A stretch of 64,000 nt of DNA from Mycobacterium sp. ITM-2016-00317 (GTDB lineage: Bacteria > Actinomycetota > Actinomycetes > Mycobacteriales > Mycobacteriaceae): NCBI RefSeq assembly GCF_002968295.1, contig NZ_CP134399.1:5084001-5148000 (forward strand). The letters are read 5' to 3'. A program made the position numbers and the translations under genes. Under the pieces are notes generated by a model, which worked only from the letters and a program-made list of their open reading frames with translations, was not told the origin of the DNA and searched no databases. This document shows positions 1 to 8,801 of this stretch, in pieces. Positions within the stretch are counted from its first letter, which is position 1, and every line of letters begins with the position of its first letter.

Positions 1-1478
1 CGCTGCTGACCACCGAGCAGGACCAAGCCGCCGTGAAGAAGCCGACCCTGATCACCGCGGTGGTCAACGTGGTCAACAGCATGCTGGACTGGGCCCGCCA
101 GAAGGCCGAGGCCAAGCCGGGCGACGCCCCCACCCCGCCGTTCCTGTGGGCGCTGTTGTCCTTCGCGCGCCGTGAACTCGACAACCTGTTCGCCGCGCGC
201 TCCACCACCAACGCCCCGCGGGGTGTCGTGGTGACGCCGACCAGTCTCGCGCTGGCCGACGACGCGGCCGCTGCCGCCGCGCTGGTTCCGTCGTACTCAC
301 CCTGGCTCAACCCGCAGGTGAGCGCGTCGACGCGGTTCATCAGCTGGGTGACCGGCACGACGGTCTACGGCGGCAACAAGGAACTCGCCAATACGCTGGC
401 CCGGTTCGGGGTCCACGGCACCGACGTCGGGGTCATGTGGGACAACGGCATGGTCGACGATCCCAACACCGACTTCGACGAGCGCCAGATCCTGATCGCC
501 GTCGGCGACACCTTCGGCGCCAAGGGCATGACCGGCCGGTGGATCTACAACACGCTGTTCCGCAGCTCCGACCGCGACCTGTCCGACGGCATGACGATCC
601 CGGACGGCGAGTGGTACAACGGCAACATGTTCGGCGGTGCGCCACTGTCCGGCCCGACCGAGGCGCGCCCGATCATCAATCGTCCGTCCTGGCTGCCGAA
701 TTCGGTGACGCTGATCCCCACCGCCGGGGTCTCGCTGCCCACCGAGGTCACCGAGGACACCCCGTTCGGCACCATCCAGTACGTCAGCTTCATGTCGGTG
801 TCGAACTGGGGTCAGGCCGGCCGCTGGAGCACCAACTACTCGGCGATCGCGTACTCCACCGACAACGGTGAGAACTTCAAGGTCGCACCCGAAAGTGTCC
901 GCTACAACTCGTTTTTGAGCGGCAACCGCAACTTCCAGCAGTCGGCGTTCGTCAAGGGCAACGACGGCTACGTCTACGTCTACGGCACCCCGAACGGCCG
1001 TCAGGGCGCGGCCTATGTGGCGCGCGTGGCCCCCGAGGACATCCTCAACGTGGGCAAGTACGAGTACTACAAGGCCGCCTCGACCGGCTGGTTCGGCGGC
1101 TCGCCGGCCAAGTGGGTCAAGAACAGCCCGTCGTCGGCCTCGGCGGTCATCGGCAAGTCCGGCGGAGCGTGCGGGTCCACCAAACCCGGCTATACCGTCA
1201 GTGAGATGTCGGTGCAGTACAACGAGTACCTGCAGAAGTACGTGGTGCTCTACGGCGATCAGTTCAACAACATCGTGATGCGCACCTCCGACACCCCGGA
1301 GGGTGGCTGGTCGGACGCCAAGGTGCTGATGGGACAGCAGAGCGGCGGCATCTACGCGCCGATGCTGCACCCGTGGTCGCCGTCGACCCAGGGCACCGGG
1401 TCGGACCTCTACTGGAACCTGTCGCTGTGGTCGGACTACAACATCATGCTGATGAAGACCGACCTGACCAAGCTGTGA
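1..1478 (+). CDS. DUF4185 domain protein, 5' end outside window
   Basis: The reading frame is open to the left edge (codons from position 3), so the true start lies upstream; the internal GTG at 33 is probably not the start. The visible part holds an N-terminal linker of the kind found in large mycobacterial secreted proteins, followed from about residue 95 by a DUF4185 domain with Trp/Gly/Asn-rich beta-propeller-like segments (for example SNWGQAGRWSTNYSA). DUF4185 is known from actinobacterial secreted proteins, often glycan-related; no enzymatic role can be assigned here. It ends 3 bp before the convergent DKNYY gene. Confidence 0.8.
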   Translation, partial: LLTTEQDQAAVKKPTLITAVVNVVNSMLDWARQKAEAKPGDAPTPPFLWALLSFARRELDNLFAARSTTNAPRGVVVTPTSLALADDAAAAAALVPSYSPWLNPQVSASTRFISWVTGTTVYGGNKELANTLARFGVHGTDVGVMWDNGMVDDPNTDFDERQILIAVGDTFGAKGMTGRWIYNTLFRSSDRDLSDGMTIPDGEWYNGNMFGGAPLSGPTEARPIINRPSWLPNSVTLIPTAGVSLPTEVTEDTPFGTIQYVSFMSVSNWGQAGRWSTNYSAIAYSTDNGENFKVAPESVRYNSFLSGNRNFQQSAFVKGNDGYVYVYGTPNGRQGAAYVARVAPEDILNVGKYEYYKAASTGWFGGSPAKWVKNSPSSASAVIGKSGGACGSTKPGYTVSEMSVQYNEYLQKYVVLYGDQFNNIVMRTSDTPEGGWSDAKVLMGQQSGGIYAPMLHPWSPSTQGTGSDLYWNLSLWSDYNIMLMKTDLTKL

Positions 1479-1481
1479 TCC

Positions 1482-2378
1482 TCACTCCGCGAACGAGATC
1501 GTCGTCCTCGAACATCCGGTGACGGGGCGGCCGGCCGGGAACGTCGCAGGGTCGGCACCGGCGATCTCGGTCTGCCGGTAGAACGCTCGGCTGCGGTCGG
1601 CCGAACATTCGAAGTTGGCGTTGAGTACCTCGAACGTGGCCGGGTCGGCATCGGCGATGACGTCGCCCATCCAGTAGACCCGGGCCGCATCCGTCGCGTA
1701 CGGACTCTGCAGCACCCGGAACGTGTCGACGTCGGCCCCGGGAATCGGCCGGTCGAAGTGGAAGGCGCCGTGGTCGTCGCGGGAGTACGCGCCCTGCAGC
1801 ACCCGGAACGTCGCGGGTCGCGCGCCAGCGATCACGTTGCCGTTGACGAACACAGCGCTGCCGTCCTTGGCGTAGAGATAGCCGTCCTCGTCGGAGATGA
1901 TTACGAAATGCGCTGGTTCGCTGGACAACACGTCCCCATCGAGCCAGTACACACGGCTTCCGTCCCGGGCCAGTTCGTCGGCCAGCAGTTCGAAGTTGTC
2001 GGGGTCGGTGCTGATCGGGGCGTCATGCCGGTACACCCGGTTGCGGTCCCGGGAGAAGCCGGGACGGTCCAGCAGACGGAACGTCTCGGCGTGCGCGCCC
2101 GGTAGCTGATGGCCGTTGACGTAGACGTGCTCGCGGTCGCGGGCATAGGTGCGGTCCAACGTCTCGAACGTGTCGGCCTCCGCGCCCTCGACCCGAACGG
2201 CCTTGCCGGGAAACGGGTTCAGATAATAGACCGCACTGCCACGCACGTGGTAACCGGCGTCGTCGATCAACGAGTCCGGTGGCGGCTCACCGCGGCTGCA
2301 CGCCGTCCCCGCGGTGACGGCAAGCGCGACAACGACGGCCAAAGCCATTGCCCTGGCTGTGGTGACGACTCCGCGCAT
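1482..2378 (-). CDS. DKNYY-repeat protein, probable lipoprotein
   Basis: About 298 residues from ATG 2378; an upstream in-frame start at 2411 would overlap the next gene and would add residues before the signal sequence. Residues 1-28 form a signal peptide ending in GTAC, a weak lipobox, so membrane anchoring is likely but not certain. The rest is roughly eight degenerate repeats of about 30 residues with the pattern ATFxxLxxxYxRDxxxVY, typical of the DKNYY family of extracytoplasmic repeat proteins. Function of the family is unknown. It lies 16 bp downstream of the VanX-like gene on the same strand and may be cotranscribed. Confidence 0.75.
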   Translation of the reverse strand: MRGVVTTARAMALAVVVALAVTAGTACSRGEPPPDSLIDDAGYHVRGSAVYYLNPFPGKAVRVEGAEADTFETLDRTYARDREHVYVNGHQLPGAHAETFRLLDRPGFSRDRNRVYRHDAPISTDPDNFELLADELARDGSRVYWLDGDVLSSEPAHFVIISDEDGYLYAKDGSAVFVNGNVIAGARPATFRVLQGAYSRDDHGAFHFDRPIPGADVDTFRVLQSPYATDAARVYWMGDVIADADPATFEVLNANFECSADRSRAFYRQTEIAGADPATFPAGRPVTGCSRTTISFAE

Positions 2379-2394
2379 GCGCCCATCGAAGCAC

Positions 2395-3060
2395 CTAAAC
2401 GATCGGCACATCGAGAATCGGGCGTCCCACCGCCGCGCCGGGCCCGTCGAAATGCCACCACTCGCCGTCGTAGACGGTGAAGCCGCCCGCAGTCATCGCG
2501 TCGCGCAACCGGGCCCGGTTGGCCTGCGCGGCGGCGCTGACCCCGTCAGTGGCGAACGCCGGACTGCGCGGCGAGAAGTCGTCGAAATCGGTGCCCATGT
2601 CGACCAGACCGTCGGCGCCGGCCACGGTCACGTCCACCGAGCGGCCCGCCACATGGCTGCGCGCGTACGGACCCGGCCGCGCCACCCACGCCGGGTCCGG
2701 CACCACCTCGAACATCCGGACCTGCACCGCGTGCGGCCGATAGCAGTCCCAGAACACCAGCCGCTCACCACCGGAGCGCAACAGATCCGCGGCGACCGCC
2801 AGCCCAGGCGCCAGCGACTCGTGCACCATGCAGCGGGCCCCCGCCGGGTACAGCGGCACGCCGACGAAGTTGTCCGGCGTCGCGTAGCGCAGGTCGATCA
2901 CCGCATCCGGGACCACGCTGCGCACGTCGACGAATCCGGCCGCGCGGGCGGCGTCCGACACCGGCGGCGGCGGTGACGCCGCACCGGTCGTGGACGGTCC
3001 CACCGCGGCGACTGCGGCCAGCGCGCCAATGATCAAGCAGCGCAGGGTGACAACGTTCAT
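2395..3060 (-). CDS. D-Ala-D-Ala dipeptidase family (VanX/M15D), secreted
   Basis: 221 residues with an N-terminal signal peptide (about residues 1-27, ending TTGAA). It carries the M15D zinc signature: SHVAGRSVDVT (His and Asp ligands), the upstream DCYRP motif and the C-terminal EWWHF with catalytic Glu and third ligand His. The family hydrolyses D-Ala-D-Ala dipeptides; an exported actinobacterial member more likely acts in cell-wall recycling than in vancomycin resistance, since no vanH/vanA genes are present. It diverges from xdhC with only 28 bp between the starts. Confidence 0.85.
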   Translation of the reverse strand: MNVVTLRCLIIGALAAVAAVGPSTTGAASPPPPVSDAARAAGFVDVRSVVPDAVIDLRYATPDNFVGVPLYPAGARCMVHESLAPGLAVAADLLRSGGERLVFWDCYRPHAVQVRMFEVVPDPAWVARPGPYARSHVAGRSVDVTVAGADGLVDMGTDFDDFSPRSPAFATDGVSAAAQANRARLRDAMTAGGFTVYDGEWWHFDGPGAAVGRPILDVPIV

Positions 3061-3076
3061 CCGCCCACACTAGGCA

Positions 3077-3082
3077 TACACT
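3077..3082 (+). promoter_or_regulatory. -10 element TACACT for leaderless xdhC
   Basis: TACACT fits the mycobacterial TANNNT -10 consensus. Its last base is 7 nt upstream of the G of GTG at 3089, so transcription would begin at the start codon (leaderless). No Shine-Dalgarno is visible, which agrees. Confidence 0.45.
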
Positions 3083-3088
3083 GCGCTG

Positions 3089-4210
3089 GTGCGCGACGTC
3101 CTCGACGACTTGCTGGCCGTGTGGCGGTCCGGCGCGACGGCCGGACTGGCCACGGTGGTGCGCACGATCCGGTCCGCACCGCGCGCACCCGGCGCGGCGA
3201 TGGTGGTGGCCCCCGACGGGTCGGTGGCCGGATCGGTGTCCGGCGGATGCGTCGAGGCGGCCGTCTACGACGCCGCCAACGAGGTGGTGGCCGACGGGAC
3301 CCCGCAGCTGCAGCGGTACGGGATCAGCGACGACGACGCCTTCTCCGTCGGCCTGACCTGCGGCGGCACCATCGACATCTTCACCGAACCGGTGTCGCAG
3401 CAGACGTTTCCGCAGTTGCAGCAGGTCGCCGACGACATCGCCGCCCATCGCCCCGTCGCCGTGGCGACGGTGATCGCCCACCCCGACCCGCAGCGGGTGG
3501 GGCTGCGGATGATCGTGGGACCCGACTCGCGGCAGGGGTCGCTGGGCTCCCCGCGGGCCGACGACGCGGTGGCCGACGATGCGCGCGGCCTGCTGCTGGC
3601 GGGACGGTCCGCGGCCCTGTCCTACGGCGCGGACGGTCAACGTCAGGAGTCGGGCATGGAGGTGTTCGTCTCCAGCCATGCTCCCCGCCCCCGGATGCTG
3701 GTCTTCGGAGCCATCGATTTCGCGTCCGCGCTGGCCACCCAGGCGGCGTTCCTGGGTTACCGGGTGACCGTGTGCGACGCCAGGCCGGTGTTCGCGACCG
3801 CGGCCCGCTTCCCCGCCGCCGAAGAGGTGGTCGTCGACTGGCCCGACCGGTATCTGCGCGCGCAAGCCGAGGCGGGTGAGATCGACGCGCGCACCGCGAT
3901 CTGCGTGCTGACCCACGACCCCAAGTTCGACGTGCCCGCTCTCGAGGTGGCGCTGCGGCTACCCGAGGTCGGCTACATCGGCGTGATGGGGTCGCGCCGC
4001 ACCCACGACGACCGCCTCGGCCGGCTACGCGAGGCGGGTCTGACCGACGCGGAGTTGGCGCGGCTGTCCAGCCCGATCGGGCTGGATCTGGGCGCTCGCA
4101 CGCCGGAGGAGACCGCGGTCTCGATCGCCGCGGAGATCATCGCCCGGCGCTGGGGTGGCGGTGGTCGCCCGCTGACCGAGACCCAGGGGCGCATCCACCA
4201 CGAGGCGTGA
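3089..4210 (+). CDS. XdhC/CoxI family molybdenum cofactor maturation protein
   Basis: 373 residues starting with GTG. The N-terminal XdhC domain has SVSGGCVEAAVYDAA and LTCGGTIDIF (conserved Cys residues), and the C-terminal Rossmann half has YIGVMGSRRTHDDR and a PIGLDLGARTPEE segment. XdhC proteins bind Mo cofactor and deliver its sulfurated form to xanthine dehydrogenase-type enzymes. The hydroxylase operon begins 87 bp downstream on the same strand, so this is the maturation factor of that enzyme. Confidence 0.88.
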   Translation: MRDVLDDLLAVWRSGATAGLATVVRTIRSAPRAPGAAMVVAPDGSVAGSVSGGCVEAAVYDAANEVVADGTPQLQRYGISDDDAFSVGLTCGGTIDIFTEPVSQQTFPQLQQVADDIAAHRPVAVATVIAHPDPQRVGLRMIVGPDSRQGSLGSPRADDAVADDARGLLLAGRSAALSYGADGQRQESGMEVFVSSHAPRPRMLVFGAIDFASALATQAAFLGYRVTVCDARPVFATAARFPAAEEVVVDWPDRYLRAQAEAGEIDARTAICVLTHDPKFDVPALEVALRLPEVGYIGVMGSRRTHDDRLGRLREAGLTDAELARLSSPIGLDLGARTPEETAVSIAAEIIARRWGGGGRPLTETQGRIHHEA

Positions 4211-4243
4211 GACGCGCACTCGTGAGACACCAACAGTGGAAAT

Positions 4244-4272
4244 GTCGCTCTCCGATGCGATAACGTCGCTCT
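4244..4272 (+). promoter_or_regulatory. Direct repeat GTCGCTCT ahead of molybdenum hydroxylase
   Basis: GTCGCTCT occurs at 4244-4251 and again at 4265-4272, 21 bp apart (two helical turns), in the 87-bp gap before the large-subunit GTG. Same-face spacing is typical of an activator or repressor pair site. The cognate regulator is not visible in the window. Confidence 0.3.
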
Positions 4273-4297
4273 TCAAGCCCGAGGAGTGTGATCCACC

Positions 4298-6652
4298 GTG
4301 ACCGACATCGCCGTCAACGCTGCCGACGCCGTCACCGCGCGCTACGCCGGCCAGCGCGTTCCGCGCGTGGAGGACAGCCGTCTGCTCACCGGGCACGGCC
4401 GTTTCGTCGATGACATCAGCCGGCCCGGCATGCTGCACGCCTGCTTCGTCCGAAGCCCGTTCGCCCACGCCAGGATCAACGGCATCGATGCGTCGGCCGC
4501 GCTGGCGCTGCCCGGGGTGCACGCGGTGTTCACGGCCGCGGACCTGAACCCGGACGTCCGGGAGTCCTGGCACGCGGTCGCGGGTAAGGACGTCCCCGAC
4601 ACTCCGCGCCCGCCGCTGGCCGAGGGCGAGGTGAAGTTCGTCGGTGACCCGGTCGCCCTCGTGGTCGCCGACAGCCGGTACCTGGCCGAGGACGCCGTCG
4701 ACCTGGTCGAGGTCGACTACGACCCACTGCCCGCGGTGGTCGACTTCCGCAAGGCCGTCGGCGGCGCCGAGGCCGGGGTCGCGGTGGTGCACGAGGCCTA
4801 CCCCGACAACGTCGCCGGCGGGATGGGCGGCCTGCCGCCGGACGAGGAACTCTTCGCGACCGCCCCGCACGTGGTCGAGGAACACATCTATCAGCAGATG
4901 TACGTCCCGGTGCCGATGGAGACCCGCGGGATGGTCGTCGAGTGGACGTCGACGACCGACGAGTTGACGATCTGGGCCTCCACCCAGACACCGCATGAAC
5001 TTCGCGCTTTCGCCGCGCGCCTGCTCGGGATCCCCGCCCAGGGCGTCCGGGTGATCATGCGCGACACCGGCGGGGCGTTCGGCCAGAAGGTCGTGCCGAT
5101 GCGCGAGGACATGTGCATCCTGCTGGCCGCGCGGAAAGTGCCTTCGGCATTGAAGTGGATCGAGGACCGCCGCGAGAACCTGATGTCGGCCGGGCAGTCC
5201 CGCCACGTCGACGGCAAGGTGCGGATGGCGTTCGACGAGGACGGCAAGATCCTCGCCGCCGACATCGACTTCGTCCAGGACGTCGGCTCCTACCCGACGC
5301 CGTATCCGGTGCTCACCACCGCAGCGATCGGCATGTTCTTCCCCGGCCCCTACCGGGTGCCCAAGGCGAGCTTCAACTACAAGACGGTGTTCTCCAACAC
5401 CCCCGGCCTGCACGCCTACCGCGGACCGTGGCAGTACGAAACCCTCACCCGGGAAATGCTTCTCGACTGCGCGGCCCGCAAGATCGGGATGGACCCGGTG
5501 GAGTTGCGCCGGATCAACATCCTGCGCGGCGACGAGATGCCGTTCTTCAACGCCAACGGCATGCCCTACGACAACTGCGCGCCCGCCGACACCTTCGAAC
5601 AGGCCGTGAAGATCCTCGACCACGAGGGCTTCCGCAAGGAGCAGGCCGAGGCGCTGGCCCAGGGCCGCTACCTCGGGCTGGGCTTCTCGGCCTACATCGA
5701 ACCCACCGGGGCCGCGACCGGGAACCTCGCGACCGAGGGCGCGACGATCCGGATGGAGTCCACCGGCAAGATCAACGTCTACGTCAACGGCGGCTCGGCC
5801 GGCAACAGCATCGAGACCACCGTGGTACAGCTGACCGCAGATGCGTTGGGCGCCAACATCGAAGACGTGGCGACCATCCAGGGCGACACCGCGGTCACCC
5901 CGTACGGCGCAGGCACCCAGGGCAGCCGCAGCGCCCCGATGACCGCCGGCGCGGTCCACGAGGCCGGAGCGATCCTGCGCGCGCAGATCATCGCGATCGC
6001 GGCGCAGATACTCGGCGTCGAGGGCTCCGACATCGAGCTCGCGAACTCCAGGGCCGCCGTGCGCAGCGATCCCGACAAGAGTGTGAGCTTCGCCGACATC
6101 GCCTACCGCTCGTACTACGACCCCGCCCAGCTGGGCGGCGTCTCCCCCACCCTCGAAGCCACCGCGCGATTCAATTCGCAGGCGATGATCCACTGGGCCA
6201 ACGCCACTCACGTGTGCACCTGCGAGGTTGACGTCGAAACCGGCCAGGTCACTCTGACCCGCTACATCGTCAGCGAAGACGTCGGTCCGATGATCAACCC
6301 GAACGTGGTGGAGGGCCAGGTCGCCGGTGGCACCGTGCAGGGCATCGGCGGCGCGCTGCTGGAGCAGCTCGCCTATGACGAGGCCGGCAACCCGGTGGCG
6401 TCCACCTTCGTCGACTACCTGCTGCCGACGGCGACCGAGGTGCCGCCGATCGAGTTCGGGCACGTGGAGATTCCGGGACCCGGCGTCGGCGGGTACAAGG
6501 GCGCCGGTGAAGGCGGGGCGATCGGCTCACCGCCGGCGGTCATCAACGCGATCAACGACGCGCTGGCCCCACTCGGCGTGACGCTCACCCAACTCCCGGC
6601 CACCCCCGCCACGATCGTCGAGCTCATCGAGCGCGCAGGAAAGGACCACTGA
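4298..6652 (+). CDS. Molybdenum hydroxylase large subunit (xanthine DH/CODH-like)
   Basis: 784 residues from GTG 4298. It is the molybdopterin-binding subunit of an xanthine oxidase-family enzyme: TGGAFGQK (cofactor binding) and the C-terminal KGAGEGGAIGSPPAV with the base Glu. The active-site loop reads AYRGPWQYE. Form I CO dehydrogenases have AYXCSFR and form II enzymes AYRGAGR, so this is neither; a CO dehydrogenase name would be unsafe. Substrate is unknown, probably an aromatic or aldehyde-type compound hydroxylated with water-derived oxygen. First structural gene of a tight operon (2 bp to coxG-like gene). Confidence 0.88.
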   Translation: MTDIAVNAADAVTARYAGQRVPRVEDSRLLTGHGRFVDDISRPGMLHACFVRSPFAHARINGIDASAALALPGVHAVFTAADLNPDVRESWHAVAGKDVPDTPRPPLAEGEVKFVGDPVALVVADSRYLAEDAVDLVEVDYDPLPAVVDFRKAVGGAEAGVAVVHEAYPDNVAGGMGGLPPDEELFATAPHVVEEHIYQQMYVPVPMETRGMVVEWTSTTDELTIWASTQTPHELRAFAARLLGIPAQGVRVIMRDTGGAFGQKVVPMREDMCILLAARKVPSALKWIEDRRENLMSAGQSRHVDGKVRMAFDEDGKILAADIDFVQDVGSYPTPYPVLTTAAIGMFFPGPYRVPKASFNYKTVFSNTPGLHAYRGPWQYETLTREMLLDCAARKIGMDPVELRRINILRGDEMPFFNANGMPYDNCAPADTFEQAVKILDHEGFRKEQAEALAQGRYLGLGFSAYIEPTGAATGNLATEGATIRMESTGKINVYVNGGSAGNSIETTVVQLTADALGANIEDVATIQGDTAVTPYGAGTQGSRSAPMTAGAVHEAGAILRAQIIAIAAQILGVEGSDIELANSRAAVRSDPDKSVSFADIAYRSYYDPAQLGGVSPTLEATARFNSQAMIHWANATHVCTCEVDVETGQVTLTRYIVSEDVGPMINPNVVEGQVAGGTVQGIGGALLEQLAYDEAGNPVASTFVDYLLPTATEVPPIEFGHVEIPGPGVGGYKGAGEGGAIGSPPAVINAINDALAPLGVTLTQLPATPATIVELIERAGKDH

Positions 6653-6654
6653 CG

Positions 6655-7347
6655 GTGGAACTGAACAACGAATTCCGGGTCGCGGTCCCGCCCGCGAAGG
6701 TCTGGGACGTCTTCACCGACGTCGAACGGGTCGCACCGTGTCTTCCGGGGGCGACCCTGCTGTCCGTCGACGGCGACACCTTCCACGGCGCCGTGAAAGT
6801 CAAGGTCGGCCCGATCACGGTGTCCTACAAGGGTGTTGCGTCCTATCAGGAGAAGGACGCGGCGGCGCGCAGAATCGTGCTGCGCGCCGAGGGCAAGGAG
6901 ACCCGCGGCAGCGGCACCGCCGCGGCGACCGTCACCGCCCAGCTCAAGGACGAGGGCGATTCGACGTACGTGGGCATCACCACCGACCTGGCGATCTCGG
7001 GCAAGGCGGCGCAGTTCGGCCGCGGCGTGCTCGCCGACGTCTCCGGCAACCTGATCGCCCAGTTCGCCCGCAGCCTGGAGGGCGAACTCCTGGGCAGCGC
7101 GGCCCCGGGCACCACGACGGCGCCGACGGCCGAGACGGCGGCAGCCGCCGCGCAACCCAGCGGAGATTCCGTCGACCTGCTCAAGGTGGTCGCGGTGCCG
7201 ATGGCCAAGCGGTTCGCGCCGGCGATCGGCGCCGCGGTGGCTGCGGGGGCCATCGGTTTCCTGATCGGCCGGCGCAGGCGCCGCGTCCCGGCCACGACGG
7301 TGCTGGCCGAGGACCTGCAGGCCGCGCTCGCCCGGCTGCTGGGGTGA
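6655..7347 (+). CDS. CoxG-type SRPBCC protein, C-terminal membrane anchor
   Basis: 230 residues. Residues 1-145 are a CoxG/SRPBCC fold (start ELNNEFRVAVPPAKVWDVF, then ERVAPCLPGATL), followed by an Ala/Thr-rich linker and a hydrophobic helix around 190-212 ending in RRRRR-like basic residues, which suggests a membrane anchor. In Oligotropha, CoxG recruits CO dehydrogenase to the membrane; the same role is inferred for this hydroxylase. It starts 2 bp after the large-subunit stop and ends 10 bp before the FAD subunit. Confidence 0.85.
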   Translation: MELNNEFRVAVPPAKVWDVFTDVERVAPCLPGATLLSVDGDTFHGAVKVKVGPITVSYKGVASYQEKDAAARRIVLRAEGKETRGSGTAAATVTAQLKDEGDSTYVGITTDLAISGKAAQFGRGVLADVSGNLIAQFARSLEGELLGSAAPGTTTAPTAETAAAAAQPSGDSVDLLKVVAVPMAKRFAPAIGAAVAAGAIGFLIGRRRRRVPATTVLAEDLQAALARLLG

Positions 7348-7357
7348 CGGCGGACTC

Positions 7358-8260
7358 ATGAAGGCAGCCCCGTTCGACTATCACCGCCCCGACACCGTGG
7401 CCGATGCGGTGTCAATGCTCGGCGAACTCGGTGACGACGCGAAGATCCTCGCCGGTGGACAGAGCCTGGTGCCGATGCTCGCGATGCGACTCACCCACTT
7501 CGAGCACCTGATCGACATCTCCAGGATCGAGCAGTTGCGCAACATCGAGCTCCGCAACGACCCGGAACCGTCGGTGTGGATCGGAGCGGGCACCCCGCAC
7601 GCCTTCGTCGGCATGGATGACGAAGTGGCCGAGTCGGTTCCGCTGCTGACGCTGTCCACCCCGCATATCGGGCACTTTCAGATCCGCACCCGCGGCACCC
7701 TCGGCGGGGCGATCGCCCACGCCGATCCGGCAGCCGAGTACGCGGCGGTCGCGTTGGCGCTCGACGCCGAGATCGAGGCGACCTCGGCGCGTGGCAGCCG
7801 CCGCATCCCGGCGGCCGAGTTCTTCACCGGCCTGTGGGAGACCGCGCTGGCCCCAGACGAGATCCTGACCGCGGTCGCGTTCCCGGTGTGGTCGGGACAC
7901 TGCGGCTTCGCCGTTCAGGAGTTCGCCCGCAGGCACGGCGATTTCGCGATCGCGGGCGCAACCGTGGCCATCGAGCTCGACGACCAGGACAGGGTGACGC
8001 GCTGCGGCATCGGGCTGCTCGGGCTGGGCTCCACGCCGGAGCGGGGCACCCCGGCCGAAGAGGCGGTCGTCGGCCGTCCGGTCACCGACATCACCGCCGA
8101 GGAGTTCGGGCGCCTGGCCGTCTCCGCGCTCACAGACGTACCGGCGGACCTGCAGGGCACCGCGGCGTACCGCACCAAGGTCGGCGCCACCATGGCCGCG
8201 CGGGCATGGTCACAGGCAACCGCCGCTGCGCTGGAAACGAGGGAGGCCGTCAATGCATGA
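7358..8260 (+). CDS. Molybdenum hydroxylase FAD-binding medium subunit
   Basis: 300 residues; contains the two FAD motifs of the CoxM/CutM family, AGGQSLVPMLAMRL near residue 32 and TLGGAIAHADPAAE near residue 110. It passes electrons from the 2Fe-2S subunit to the terminal acceptor. The stop overlaps the start of the small subunit by 8 bp, which indicates translational coupling and a stoichiometric complex. Confidence 0.9.
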   Translation: MKAAPFDYHRPDTVADAVSMLGELGDDAKILAGGQSLVPMLAMRLTHFEHLIDISRIEQLRNIELRNDPEPSVWIGAGTPHAFVGMDDEVAESVPLLTLSTPHIGHFQIRTRGTLGGAIAHADPAAEYAAVALALDAEIEATSARGSRRIPAAEFFTGLWETALAPDEILTAVAFPVWSGHCGFAVQEFARRHGDFAIAGATVAIELDDQDRVTRCGIGLLGLGSTPERGTPAEEAVVGRPVTDITAEEFGRLAVSALTDVPADLQGTAAYRTKVGATMAARAWSQATAAALETREAVNA

Positions 8261-8726
8261 ACACCCCGTCGAGGTCTCGGTCAACGGCAGGCGCTACGCC
8301 GGGACGGTCGAACCGCGACTGACGCTCGCCGACTACCTGCGGGACAAGTGCGGCCTGACCGGCACCCACCTGGGTTGTGAGCACGGCGCGTGCGGCGCCT
8401 GCACGGTACTGCTCGACGGCCAGGCCGTACGGTCGTGCCTCGTCTTCGCCGTGCAGGTCGACGGCCAGGAGGTCACCACGGTCGAGGGCATCGCCGGCGA
8501 GGACGGTGCGCTGTCCCCGGTGCAGGCCGCGATGCGCGAATGCCACGGCCTGCAATGCGGCTTCTGCACACCGGGATTCGTCACCAGCATCACCGCACTG
8601 CTGCGGGACAACCCGACGCCCAGCGAGGAGGAGATCCGCGAGGGGCTGTCCGGCAACTTCTGCCGGTGCACCGGTTACCAGGGCATCGTCAACGCCGTGA
8701 AGCTCGCCGCCGAGACCACCGGCTGA
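8253..8726 (+). CDS. Molybdenum hydroxylase [2Fe-2S] small subunit
   Basis: 157 residues, the usual length. N-terminal plant-type cluster motif CEHGACGACTV and C-terminal cluster motifs QCGFCTPGF and FCRCTGYQGI are all intact, so both [2Fe-2S] centres should form. Last gene of the xdhC/large/CoxG/FAD/2Fe-2S unit. The 75 bp after it carry no clear terminator. Confidence 0.92.
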   Translation: MHEHPVEVSVNGRRYAGTVEPRLTLADYLRDKCGLTGTHLGCEHGACGACTVLLDGQAVRSCLVFAVQVDGQEVTTVEGIAGEDGALSPVQAAMRECHGLQCGFCTPGFVTSITALLRDNPTPSEEEIREGLSGNFCRCTGYQGIVNAVKLAAETTG

Positions 8727-8801
8727 CACCCACGCCGGGACTGCCCGCACAAATCCGGCCGAGGCTTTGCGCGGAGCGCGATTCCGGCGCAGGGTGTCGG
8801 T

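Noticed and set aside
2395..3060. Vancomycin resistance gene vanX
   Set aside because: No vanH or vanA nearby and the protein is secreted; a cell-wall recycling peptidase is more likely.
4025..6463. 812-codon open frame on the minus strand, opposite the hydroxylase large subunit
   Set aside because: GC-rich codon bias opens antisense frames; its sequence is low-complexity in His/Arg/Val/Gly and has no domain, whereas the plus-strand frame has clear cofactor motifs.
4298..6652. CO dehydrogenase (coxL) by operon likeness
   Set aside because: The active-site loop AYRGPWQ matches neither AYXCSFR nor AYRGAGR, so no CO-specific name is given.
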